From: Sulfuritalea sp.
Lineage (GTDB): Bacteria > Pseudomonadota > Gammaproteobacteria > Burkholderiales > Rhodocyclaceae
Assembly (NCBI GenBank): GCA_016716965.1
Contig: JADJUP010000047.1
Coordinates: 1 to 12,119 of the forward strand
Direction of reading: 5' to 3'
Length of the DNA stretch: 12,119 bases
Shown: piece by piece, positions 1-6,882 of the stretch
Position numbering within the stretch: position 1 is the stretch's first letter
Layout of the letters: each line of letters opens with the position of its first letter
Position numbers and translations under genes: made by a program
Notes under the pieces: model-generated
Seen by the model: the letters and a program-made list of their open reading frames with translations, nothing else
What the model was told of the DNA's origin: nothing
Database searches by the model: none

Positions 1-716
1 CCCGCTCCTGATCGGTTTCGCAAACCCAACCTGATCACCCGCCAGGCTGCCCTTGTGCGCCGCCATCTGGTCGCGCACGGTGATGCGCGAGTGCTTGTAT
101 TTCGGCGAGCCGAATTCCGCATCGCGCTTTTCCAGTTTGTCGGTGACGAGCACCAGCGCCACGCCGGTTCCCTGGCTGCTGGCGGCGGCGGCGAATTCGG
201 CATCGCGCTCCAGGCGCAGGTCGCGCATCCGGGAAGACAGGCGCGCCGCCATGGCCTTGCGGAAATCCTCCATGTCGCTCCGGTTCCATTCGGGATGCTG
301 CCGGTGCGCGGCATTCAGGGCATCCCAGACACTGGCTTTGAGGTAGCCCACCAGCCACTGCGCAAACAGCGTGTCGGCCCGCTCGCCATAAAGCCGACGC
401 CATAGCCGAGCGCCGGATCGTAGTGCAGGCGCACGATGGTGTCGGTGAAGTTGGCGACGCCGGTGCTGATGAACTGAAACCACCGCGGGCAACTCTTGGC
501 CGGATTCTTCGGCGGGCCGTAGGCGTGAAAGGCCTCGGCCCAATCGAAATCGCTCGCCGCTTTGGTGCTGGCGATCTCGGCCTGCTCGATGCCGAATTTG
601 CGCATCAGCGCTTCGGCCTGGGCCAGGGCGCGCTCGGCTTCGTGGTCATTGCCGCGGCCGTCCATGGCGACGGCCATCAGCTTTTGCGCCTTGCGTATCG
701 CCTGCTCTTTATCCAT
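1..716 (-). pseudogene. DUF2786 domain protein, frameshifted and cut by the window edge
   Basis: The first ~108 codons read as a DUF2786 protein: a helical N-terminus with KAQKLMAVAM, then NDHEAERALAQAEALMRKFG near residues 23-42. At 390-392 the reading frame breaks. If one more T is placed in the TTT run (coding strand), the protein continues as FYGERADTLFAQWLVGYLKA, then ...WDALNAAHRQHPEW, and stays open to base 1, so the 3' end is outside the window. Without the correction the product ends at 315 in an unrelated tail. The function of DUF2786 proteins is unknown; from memory they are common on phages, plasmids and integrative elements. The ATG at 716 lies 47 bases after the stop of the 167-residue gene, so the two are probably co-transcribed. 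The family call is fairly firm. Whether the lost base is real or an assembly error is open. Confidence 0.7.
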
Positions 717-763
717 GGTGCTGCGATGCCTTGTCCGGCGTGGGCGGCATTGCCGCAGGCGCC

Positions 764-1267
764 TTAGTCAGGCCGTCGAAAACCGGCATCGATCCATGCG
801 CTCGCGCTGGCCTTGTTGAGCTTGAATCCGCTGGCCACGCGCACCCGGGCAAGTTCTTCGCCGGCGGCATCGTGGGCGGCAAGCAGGGCGTGCGGATCGT
901 CGTCGTCGGGCACGATGTCGAGCGTGACGCTGATGCGCCCGGACGCCGCGTTGATCGTGATGTTCTGGTGCAGCGTGGCGTGAAGTTGCTGCACCTGGCG
1001 CTGGCGGAATTCGCTGGCCGTCTTGACCAGGGTGTTGAAGGCCGGCGCATCGAGCGGCTTCGGGTTCTTCTTGTCGCGCCCCATGGTCCAGGGGCCGACC
1101 AGCGCCGGCTCGGATTCGCCGTCGAGGATCATCTCGACGGCCCAGCCCTCGTCGTCTTCGTTCTTGACGATGCGCGCGGTCCAGCCGTTGTTGCGCCAGA
1201 GGCGCGCTTCCTGGATCGGATCGGGGGTGTCGGCCTCGTTGGCGTCGTTTGTTGTGTTCGTTGTCAT
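764..1267 (-). CDS. Conserved hypothetical protein (167 aa), accessory-region type
   Basis: An intact frame of 167 residues with normal high-GC codon use. The N-terminus is acidic and polar (TTNTTNDANEADTPDP), without signal peptide or membrane segment, so the protein is probably cytosolic. The middle has a Trp-rich stretch (LWRNNGWTARIVKNEDDEGW) followed by PALVGPWTMGRDKKNPKPLD near residues 55-74, which looks strongly constrained. The second half has alternating hydrophobics with an acidic DDDDP turn. I do not recognise an enzymatic motif and assign no function. I recall similar proteins next to DUF2786 genes on integrative elements, which fits the neighbour here. It starts 55 bases after the higA stop and may be read from the higBA promoter. 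Confidence 0.75.
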   Translation of the reverse strand: MTTNTTNDANEADTPDPIQEARLWRNNGWTARIVKNEDDEGWAVEMILDGESEPALVGPWTMGRDKKNPKPLDAPAFNTLVKTASEFRQRQVQQLHATLHQNITINAASGRISVTLDIVPDDDDPHALLAAHDAAGEELARVRVASGFKLNKASASAWIDAGFRRPD

Positions 1268-1322
1268 GGCCGCATTTTAAGACCGGCCATTCCCGGCGAT
1301 CCCGCCTTGGGCTGACTAAGCT

Positions 1323-1631
1323 CTACGCGGCCTGGAGCGTCTTGATCTCTTCGTAACCGCCCCGCTGGGTCAAGTCCCACAGGTCAAGTGTTTGCTGCAT
1401 GCGCAGCCAAATCTCGGGACCGTTGCCCAGGGCCTTACCCAGCCGCATGGCCATGTCGGGCGTCACGGTGCGCTTCTCGTTCAACACGTCGGAAACGGTC
1501 AGGCGGGAAACGCCGATCCAGTCGGCGAACTCCTTCTGGGTCATCTTCAAGGCCGGCAGCACGTCCTCGCGAAGGATCGCGCCGGGGTGCGTGGGGCGCC
1601 GGTTCGGGTTCCGCAGAGATTTGGCAGCCAT
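1323..1631 (-). CDS. higA: HigA-family antitoxin, XRE helix-turn-helix (locus 1)
   Basis: A 102-residue HTH protein of the HigA/VapI addiction-module family. Visible features are the family opening THPGAILREDVLPALKMTQ (about residues 14-32), a helix-turn-helix around EFADWIGVSRLTVSDVLNEK, then VTPDMAMRLGKALGNGPEIW. In this family the antitoxin binds and neutralises HigB and represses the shared promoter. The start is fixed by a one-base overlap with the toxin stop (TGATG, 1629-1633), so translation is probably coupled. Toxin first, antitoxin second is the usual HigBA order. The C-terminus (YEEIKTLQAA) is short and ends normally. Confidence 0.93.
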   Translation of the reverse strand: MAAKSLRNPNRRPTHPGAILREDVLPALKMTQKEFADWIGVSRLTVSDVLNEKRTVTPDMAMRLGKALGNGPEIWLRMQQTLDLWDLTQRGGYEEIKTLQAA

Positions 1632-1909
1632 CAGTGGTAGTCCTCCAGATTCACGATAATCACGTCGTCACCTTCGAAACTGAAGGTGATGCGCCAGTTC
1701 CCCGACACGGACATTGCCCATTCGCCCTTCCGGTCGCCTTTCAGTGGATGAAGGTACATACCGGGGATGTTCAGTTGCTCGGGTGTGTTGGCCTCATCCA
1801 GTACCGCCAGGATGCGCTCGATGCGGCCGGCGTGCTGCGCCTGAATGCCCCTGCTGTCACCCTTCCGAAAGAAGCGCTCAAGCCCTTTGTGCCGAAAGCT
1901 CCTGATCAT
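1631..1909 (-). CDS. higB: HigB-family toxin, RelE/ParE superfamily (locus 1)
   Basis: A 92-residue protein with the typical HigB opening MIRSFRHKGLERFF, the middle NIPGMYLHPLKGDRKGEWAM and the ending GNWRITFSFEGDDVI...LEDYH. Family members are ribosome-associated mRNA endonucleases. The conserved Arg in NWRITF and the C-terminal Tyr-His are in place, so the toxin looks intact. It starts with ATG at 1909, 10 bases from a perfect inverted repeat (1920-1936) that is the likely HigA operator. It sits at the left of an AT-richer gap next to amtB, as expected for an acquired module. Confidence 0.93.
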   Translation of the reverse strand: MIRSFRHKGLERFFRKGDSRGIQAQHAGRIERILAVLDEANTPEQLNIPGMYLHPLKGDRKGEWAMSVSGNWRITFSFEGDDVIIVNLEDYH

Positions 1910-1919
1910 GGGGTATAGA

Positions 1920-1936
1920 GTAATCTACAAGATTAC
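1920..1936. promoter_or_regulatory. Candidate HigA operator, perfect palindrome
   Basis: GTAATC-TACAA-GATTAC is a perfect 6-base inverted repeat with a 5-base spacer, just upstream of the higB ATG. HigA proteins bind as dimers to palindromes in this position and repress their own operon. A second perfect palindrome, ATTGCGCAAT (1937-1946), directly abuts it and may widen the site. Confidence 0.55.
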
Positions 1937-2015
1937 ATTGCGCAATATGTAGGAATACACTTGTTTCGTCGAACAACTTCTTATCCGACAGACTTTATTG
2001 TTTCCGATCACAACG

Positions 2016-3218
2016 CTACCAGAGCGTCTCCCGCTCCGCACTGGCGGAGATTTTGTGGATGGTGAGGTCGGTGCCGTTGAATTCGTCTTCGGCATCGAGG
2101 CGGATGCCGACGGCGGCTTTCAGCGCGCCATAGACGATCAGGCCGCCGCCGAAGGCGACGGCGATGCCCAGCGCCGTGCCGGCCAGTTGGCTCATGAAGG
2201 CGACGCCGCCCAGCCCGCCCAGGCTTTTCGCGCCGAAGATGCCGGCGGCGATGCCGCCCCAGGCGCCGCACAGGCCGTGCAGCGGCCAGACGCCGAGCAC
2301 GTCGTCGATCTTCCAGCGGTTCTGCGTCAGCGTGAACATCACGACGAAAAGGCCGCCGGCAACGCCGCCGGTGATCAGCGCGCCCAGCGGATGCATCAGG
2401 TCCGAGCCGGCGCAGACGGCGACCAGTCCGGCCAGCGGGCCGTTATGCACGAAGCCCGGGTCGTTCTTGCCGGCGACGAGTGCCACCAGCGTGCCGCCGA
2501 CCATGGCCATCAGCGAGTTCATCGCCACCAGGCCCGAGACCTTCTCCAGCGTCTGCGCGCTCATGACGTTGAAGCCGAACCAGCCGACGATCAGGATCCA
2601 GGCGCCGAGCGCGAGGAAGGGGATCGACGACGGCGGATGCGCCGAGACGCCGCCGTCCTTGTGGTAGCGGCCGCGCCGCGCGCCGAGCAGGATCACGGCG
2701 GCGAGCCCGATCCAGCCGCCGACCGCATGCACCACCACCGAGCCGGCGAAGTCGTGGAACTCTTCGCCGAAGCTGGACTTGAACCAGGCCTGGATGCCGT
2801 AGGCCTGGTTCCAGGCGATGCCCTCGAAGAAGGGGTAGATGAAGCCGACCAGCAGGAAGGTGGCGGCGAGTTGCGGGCCGAAGCGCGCGCGTTCGGCGAT
2901 GCCGCCGGAGACGATGGCCGGGATCGCGGCGGCGAAGGTCAGCAGGAAGAAGAACTTGACCATGTCGTAGCCGCTCTTCTGCACCAGGGTTTCGGCGCCG
3001 GTGAAGAAATGCACGCCGTAGGCGACGCCGTAGCCGATGAAGAAGTAGGCCAGGGTCGATACCGCGAAATCGCAAAGGATCTTGACCAGCGCATTGATCT
3101 GGTTCTTCTTGCGCACCGTGCCCAGTTCGAGGAAGGCAAAGCCGGCATGCATGGCCAGGATCATGATGGCGCCGAGCAGGATGAACAGTACGTCGGCGGA
3201 TGTCTTGAAGTTCTCCAT
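2016..3218 (-). CDS. amtB: Ammonium transporter AmtB
   Basis: A 400-residue Amt/MEP/Rh channel that moves ammonium across the inner membrane. Hydrophobic segments cover most of the length, matching the 11-helix fold. Diagnostic features: GTVRKKNQINALVK (33-46), GGIAERARFG (105-114), DFAGSVVVHAVGG (156-168) with the first pore histidine H164, GWFGFNVMS (212-220), and a second pore histidine H314 in WPLHGLCGAWGG. These align with H168 and H318 of E. coli AmtB. The family C-terminal tail is kept (AEDEFNGTDLTIHKISA). The N-terminus (MENFKTSADVLF) has no cleavable signal, and AMHAGFAFLELG replaces the usual MTPGLALFYGG-like stretch, so it belongs to a variant Amt clade. No glnK/glnB lies beside it. 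ATG at 3218 is preceded by GGGAGAG. I see no clear terminator downstream. Confidence 0.95.
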   Translation of the reverse strand: MENFKTSADVLFILLGAIMILAMHAGFAFLELGTVRKKNQINALVKILCDFAVSTLAYFFIGYGVAYGVHFFTGAETLVQKSGYDMVKFFFLLTFAAAIPAIVSGGIAERARFGPQLAATFLLVGFIYPFFEGIAWNQAYGIQAWFKSSFGEEFHDFAGSVVVHAVGGWIGLAAVILLGARRGRYHKDGGVSAHPPSSIPFLALGAWILIVGWFGFNVMSAQTLEKVSGLVAMNSLMAMVGGTLVALVAGKNDPGFVHNGPLAGLVAVCAGSDLMHPLGALITGGVAGGLFVVMFTLTQNRWKIDDVLGVWPLHGLCGAWGGIAAGIFGAKSLGGLGGVAFMSQLAGTALGIAVAFGGGLIVYGALKAAVGIRLDAEDEFNGTDLTIHKISASAERETLW

Positions 3219-3262
3219 TGTGGGGCTCTCCCAAGTCTAAATGCACGAATGGGAGGCATGAA

Positions 3263-3278
3263 AGCAATGAGCGTTCCC
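3263..3278 (-). promoter_or_regulatory. Candidate sigma-54 promoter of amtB
   Basis: The minus strand reads GGGAACGCTCATTGCT. Against the sigma-54 consensus TGGCACG-N4-TTGCW this keeps the essential GG, ten bases, GC spacing, the A, C and G of the -24 block, and a perfect TTGCT at -12. Transcription would start near 3252, about 34 bases before the amtB ATG. Together with the NtrC-like boxes upstream it predicts nitrogen-limited expression. Confidence 0.65.
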
Positions 3279-3331
3279 GGAGCGGTAGCTGTTTTAAATC
3301 ATAAGGATGGCGAATCCGGCGGGCGTTTAGC

Positions 3332-3346
3332 GCACCTTGTTGGTGC
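3332..3346. promoter_or_regulatory. NtrC binding site upstream of amtB
   Basis: GCACCTTGTTGGTGC is a perfect 5-base inverted repeat (GCACC/GGTGC) and fits the NtrC consensus GCACC-N4-TGGTGC at every defined position. The other strand, GCACCAACAAGGTGC, differs by one base from the strong enteric glnA site. Its centre is about 87 bases upstream of the predicted sigma-54 start, a normal enhancer distance. Confidence 0.65.
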
Positions 3347-3362
3347 CTGTGCGCCAGAGGCT

Positions 3363-3377
3363 GCACCGCGATGGGGA
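3363..3377. promoter_or_regulatory. Weaker second NtrC-like box
   Basis: GCACCGCGATGGGGA keeps one perfect half-site and matches 9 of 11 defined consensus positions. Its centre lies 31 bases from the stronger site, about three helical turns, close to the spacing of the paired NtrC sites at enteric glnA. The phasing is the main argument for it. Confidence 0.35.
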
Positions 3378-3459
3378 GAATCGGCCTTACGCGGCAGCCA
3401 TCGGTTTCCGGAAGGCGGGATCAGCGGCGTTGGGGGCGACTGGATCCCGGTGCCACCCC

Positions 3460-3474
3460 GCACGGAAAAGGTGC
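3460..3474. promoter_or_regulatory. Possible third NtrC-like box
   Basis: GCACGGAAAAGGTGC differs from the GCACC-N5-GGTGC palindrome by one base. It lies 128 bases further upstream than the main site. It overlaps another inverted repeat (3455-3502), so the match could be incidental. Confidence 0.25.
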
Positions 3475-3535
3475 AGAGCCGCCCAGCGGTGGGGTGCGGG
3501 GTAGGGATGGAAAAGTCGGCGCTGGCGCTACGGCG

Positions 3536-4765
3536 TTACGGCGTTCCCGGCAGATAACCCCGCGGCAGCAGCACCCACATGCGCCCCTGCTGGCGCATCT
3601 TGCCGGCCTGGTTGCCCGCCTCGGTGCCGCTGCCCCAGTAGAAATCGGCGCGCACCACGCCGCGGATCGCGCCGCCGGTATCCTGGCCAACCATCAGGCG
3701 GGTGAGCGCTTGCTCACTGTTCGGTCGGGTGGTGGCAAGCCAGATCGGCGCACCCAGCGGCACATGGCGCGGGTCGACCGCCACCGAGCGTTCCGGTGTC
3801 AGCGGCAGGCCCATCGCGCCCTGCGGCCCGCTGCCCTCGACCGGCAGTTCGCGGAAGAACACCAGGCTCGGATTGGCATTGAGCAGTTCCGCCAACCGCG
3901 CCGGGTTGGCACGCGCCCAGGCCTTGATGCCCTGCATCGATGCCTGCTCGGCCTTGAGCTCGCCCTTGTCGATCAGCCAGCGGCCGATGGAACGATACGG
4001 GTGGCCGTTCTGGTCGGCGTAATTGAGGCGCACGCGGCTGCCGTCGGCCAGCCGCACCTGGCCCGAACCCTGGATCTGCATGAAGAAGAGGTCGATCGGA
4101 TCGTCGATCCACAGCAGCGCCTCGGGTGAGCGCTTGCTTTCCTGCGGAGTCCATTCGGCGCGGGAATAGTAGGGCACCAGCTTGCGGCCTTCGAGGCGCC
4201 CGCGCAGGCGCAGGTGCTTGAGTTCGGGGTAGAGCTCGGCCAGTTCGACGACGATCATGTCCTCCGGCGGGCCGAATACCGGATGGGCGAATCCGCGCGC
4301 CTTTTGCCGGCTGCCCTTGAGGATGGGTTCGTAATAGCCGGTGATGAGCCCGTTGCGCGAACCGTCCGGATTGACCAGCGCCCAGGGCTGGAATTGCGCT
4401 TCGAACCAGGCGCGCAAGGGCTTCGTCGATTTGTCGTCGAGTTCCCTTGCGGAGCTGCAGACCGGCTTCCAGTGCGCCTGCCTTTCCAGGCTGCGGCAAC
4501 TGGCGACGAAGGCGGTGAAGGCGGCGCCCGGATCGTCCTCGGTCCAGCCCGGCAGCTCGTTCCACTCGGCGGGCTGCATGGGCTTTTCTGCCGGCTTCGG
4601 CGGTTCGATGACGGGACAGACCGGGCAGGCGGGACAGGCCGTCGGCGGCGGGCAGGCGGCAGGCGTCGGCACAGAAGTCGGCGATGGCGGCACGGCGATC
4701 GAGGCACAGCCGGCAATGGCCAGCACGGCCAGCAGGGCCAGTGGTAGGGGGAGGGAGCGCAACAT
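3536..4765 (-). CDS. mltA: Membrane-bound lytic murein transglycosylase A (lipoprotein)
   Basis: MltA cleaves peptidoglycan glycan strands to 1,6-anhydro products at the inner face of the outer membrane. From ATG 4765 the product is about 409 residues. It starts MLRSLPLPLALLAVLAIAGC, a signal peptide with lipobox LAIAGC and lipidated Cys20. A Pro/Cys-rich linker follows, then the MltA domain (GLITGYYEP, PYYSRAEW, LWIDDPIDLFFMQIQGSG, LNYADQNGHPYRSIGRWL) and a C-terminal 3D domain. VGQDTGGAIRG...RADFYWGSG carries the Asp that corresponds to catalytic D308 of E. coli. A TTG at 4792 would add nine residues (MQARHFIRF) but would delay the hydrophobic core; neither start has a strong ribosome site. 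The gene diverges from the ATPase gene across a gap of about 60 bases. All key motifs are intact. Confidence 0.93.
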   Translation of the reverse strand: MLRSLPLPLALLAVLAIAGCASIAVPPSPTSVPTPAACPPPTACPACPVCPVIEPPKPAEKPMQPAEWNELPGWTEDDPGAAFTAFVASCRSLERQAHWKPVCSSARELDDKSTKPLRAWFEAQFQPWALVNPDGSRNGLITGYYEPILKGSRQKARGFAHPVFGPPEDMIVVELAELYPELKHLRLRGRLEGRKLVPYYSRAEWTPQESKRSPEALLWIDDPIDLFFMQIQGSGQVRLADGSRVRLNYADQNGHPYRSIGRWLIDKGELKAEQASMQGIKAWARANPARLAELLNANPSLVFFRELPVEGSGPQGAMGLPLTPERSVAVDPRHVPLGAPIWLATTRPNSEQALTRLMVGQDTGGAIRGVVRADFYWGSGTEAGNQAGKMRQQGRMWVLLPRGYLPGTP

Positions 4766-4826
4766 GAATCTGATAAAGTGCCTTGCCTGCAAGAGCCCGC
4801 AAGCTTAACCGATCCCCGAGACAGCA

Positions 4827-5735
4827 ATGACCGACGTGACCCGCGCCCTGGCGCCGCTGATCGACCGCCTCGACGCCCTGTTCGACCGCATCGAAGCCGC
4901 CCTGCCGCCACCCCTGCCGCCGACCGACTGGACCGCCACCGCCTATCGCTGGCGCACGCGCGGCGGGCGCGGCTGGCTGGAGGCCGTCAAGCAGCCGCAT
5001 CGCATCCGCGTCGATGACCTGCAGGGCGTCGATGACCAGAAGCAGCGCATCGCGCAGAACACCCGCCAGTTCGTGCAGGGGCGCAGCGCCAACAACGTGC
5101 TGCTGACCGGCGCGCGCGGCACCGGCAAGAGCTCGCTGGTCAAGGCCGTGTTCAACCAGTTCGCCCACCGCGGCCTGCGCCTGATCGAAGTGGACAAGGA
5201 CGAACTGGTGCACCTGCCCGACGTGGTCGACCTGATCGCCGGCCGCCGCGAGCGCTTCATCATCTTCTGCGACGACCTTTCCTTTGAGTCGGGCGAGCCC
5301 GGCTACAAGGCGATGAAAAGCATCCTCGACGGCTCCATCACCGGAATGCCCGACAACCTGCTGGTGTACGCGACTTCCAACCGCCGCCACCTGATGCCGG
5401 AAAAGATGTCGGAGAACCTCGAAGCCAAGCACGACGCCGACGGCGACATCCACCCCGGCGAGACCACCGAGGAAAAGGTTTCGCTCTCCGAGCGCTTCGG
5501 CCTCTGGCTGTCCTTCTACCCCTTCGGCCAGGACCACTACCTGGAAATCTGCGGCCACTGGCTCGGTGAGTTCGGCATGTCGCCGCAGCAAATCGAAGGC
5601 GCCCGCGCCGAGGCCCTGCAATGGACCCTGATGCGCGGTTCGCGCAGCGGCCGCGTGGCCTGGCAGTTCGCCCGCGACTACGCCGGGCGCCATGGCAAGA
5701 AGCCGGTCCGCCGTCCCGCCCCCGCCGCCAAATGA
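4827..5735 (+). CDS. DUF815 AAA+ ATPase
   Basis: A 302-residue P-loop ATPase of the DUF815 family, whose cellular role is not established. Order of motifs: N-terminal helical region with a Pro-rich turn (26-33), RVDDLQGVDDQKQRI (61-75), Walker A GARGTGKSS (95-103), Walker B FIIFCDDLSF (144-153) with two acidic residues, sensor-1 VYATSNRRHLM (180-190), and SERFGLWL (221-228) with a likely Arg finger. The length is typical and there is no signal peptide or membrane segment, so the protein is cytosolic. The Lys/Arg-rich tail (KKPVRRPAPAAK) may be flexible. It starts at ATG 4827, diverging from mltA, and is followed on the same strand by the Nudix gene beyond a repeat. Intact. Confidence 0.9.
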   Translation: MTDVTRALAPLIDRLDALFDRIEAALPPPLPPTDWTATAYRWRTRGGRGWLEAVKQPHRIRVDDLQGVDDQKQRIAQNTRQFVQGRSANNVLLTGARGTGKSSLVKAVFNQFAHRGLRLIEVDKDELVHLPDVVDLIAGRRERFIIFCDDLSFESGEPGYKAMKSILDGSITGMPDNLLVYATSNRRHLMPEKMSENLEAKHDADGDIHPGETTEEKVSLSERFGLWLSFYPFGQDHYLEICGHWLGEFGMSPQQIEGARAEALQWTLMRGSRSGRVAWQFARDYAGRHGKKPVRRPAPAAK

Positions 5736-5753
5736 ATCTGGAAAGAGCTTCGG

Positions 5754-5896
5754 TCCGCAGATGACGCAGATTTTCGCAGACAGATCGATGCGCTTGGGGC
5801 GCCTTGCCCAGCACCGATCGGGTTTGCCGGCGATCACCTCCAAGCCGATGAATAATTGCCGCGTTTCAATCTGCGAAAATCTGCGTCATCTGCGGA
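5754..5896. repeat. Long perfect inverted repeat, intergenic palindromic element
   Basis: Two 27-base arms, 5754-5780 and 5870-5896, are perfect reverse complements around an 89-base centre. Each arm holds three TCTGCG units (on the plus strand at 5870, 5880 and 5889), about one helical turn apart. Similar TCTGCG-rich palindromes are, as I recall, dispersed in many betaproteobacterial and other genomes; translated they give tiny spurious ORFs with ICENLRHLR-like residues. The element fills nearly all the gap between the DUF815 gene and the Nudix gene. No U-run follows either arm, so it is not an ordinary terminator. No transposase is seen. Confidence 0.8.
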
Positions 5897-5906
5897 AAAA
5901 AACAGA

Positions 5907-6882
5907 ATGAAATTAACCGAAGTCGCCGCCGCCGTCATCGAACGGAAGGCGGCGGACGGCACCACCGGGTTTGCCAATGAGTTCCTGCTCGGCCGGCGCG
6001 CACCCGGAACCTTCTACCCCGGCTACTGGGAATTCCCCGGCGGCAAGGTCGAACCCGGCGAAACGGCACATGCCGCGCTGGTGCGCGAACTGGCCGAGGA
6101 ACTCGGCATCGGCGTGCTGCGCGCCGATCCCTGGCTGCGCCGCGAACACATCTACGAGCATGCCCACGTGCGGCTCAACTTCTTCCGCGTGCGCGACTGG
6201 TGCGGCGAACTGCACGACCACGTGCACAGCGCGCTGGCCTGGCAGCGCGCCGATGGCCTGACCGTGTCGCCGATGCTGCCGGCCAACGCGCCGGTGCTGG
6301 CGGCGCTGGCCCTGCCGGATTTCTACGCCATCACCCACGCCGGCGAAATCGGCATCGACGCCCAGTTGATGGCGCTGGCGAGTGCGCTGGAAGCTGGACT
6401 GCGCCTGGTGCAATTGCGCGAACCGACGCTGGATGCGGCACGACGCGCCGCCTTCGTCCATGCCGCGGTCGACCTCTGCCACCAGTACGGCGCGCGCGCT
6501 GGTCAATGGCGACCCGGGTCTGGCCGAGGCGGCCGGCGCCGACGGCGTGCACCTGCCGGCGCGAATGCTGGCGACGCTGGAGGCGCGGCCGGCGCTGCCG
6601 CTGGTCGCCGCCTCCTGCCACACGCCGGCAGAACTTGAACGCGCCGCGCAACTCGGCTGCGACTTTGCCGTGTTCGGCCCGGTGCGCGCCACTGCCAGCC
6701 ATTCCGGGGCGATCGGGCTCGGCTGGCAGAATTTCGCCGCAGCGCTCGCCGTGCCGCCGCTGCCGACTTTTGCCCTGGGCGGAATGTCGCGCGCCGACCT
6801 CGACGCCGCGCAGCGCGCCGGCGCGCATGGCATCGCGGCGATCCGCGCCGCGTGGGGAAACCTAGGGTCTTACTCCGACTGA
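5907..6882 (+). pseudogene. Nudix hydrolase (MutT-like) fused to ThiE-like domain, frameshifted as assembled
   Basis: The first part, from ATG 5907, is a MutT-type Nudix domain. The Nudix box (residues 46-68) is complete: GKVEPGE, seven residues, then RELAEELGI. Such enzymes hydrolyse oxidised nucleotides such as 8-oxo-dGTP. From about residue 145 a ThiE-like TIM-barrel half begins (DFYAITHAG, RLVQLREP). At the (GC)5 tract 6490-6499 the frame breaks; one more GC unit gives HQYGARALVNGDPGLAEAAG, then GADGVHLPA, DFAVFGPVRATASH and FALGGMSRADL, ending at 6882. The restored protein has 325 residues, the usual size of this fusion. The ThiE signature residues differ: the Lys of QLREK is Pro, and GVHLGQxD reads GVHLPARM, so thiamine phosphate synthesis is doubtful. 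The 3' end overlaps convergent yacG by 13 bases. The indel may be an assembly error. Confidence 0.8.

Larger units (their letters stand above)
3219..3535. other. Gene-free region between amtB and mltA
   Basis: No convincing gene is seen in this 317-base stretch. It holds the amtB promoter elements described separately, and an inverted repeat ACCCCGCAC (3455-3463) / GTGCGGGGT (3494-3502) with a 30-base loop. That repeat has no following U-run on the minus strand, so it is not a standard terminator for mltA. Confidence 0.6.

Noticed and set aside
1961..1976. TTGTT/AACAA hairpin as a terminator for amtB
   Set aside because: The stem is short and AT-rich, and no U-run follows in the amtB direction.
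3455..3502. Inverted repeat as a terminator of mltA
   Set aside because: No U-run follows the hairpin on the minus strand and the loop is long.
1998..3557. A 519-codon open frame on the plus strand opposite amtB
   Set aside because: It is the antisense shadow of a complete AmtB with all family motifs; its product is a His/Asp/Arg-rich low-complexity sequence, as expected from high-GC antisense frames.
3714..5843. A 709-codon open frame on the minus strand spanning mltA and the DUF815 gene
   Set aside because: It crosses two well-supported genes in other frames and starts within the inverted repeat; it has no coherent domain.
5754..5896. TCTGCG units read as a CRISPR-like or tandem array
   Set aside because: There are only three short units per arm, inverted between arms, with no repeated spacer architecture and no cas genes.
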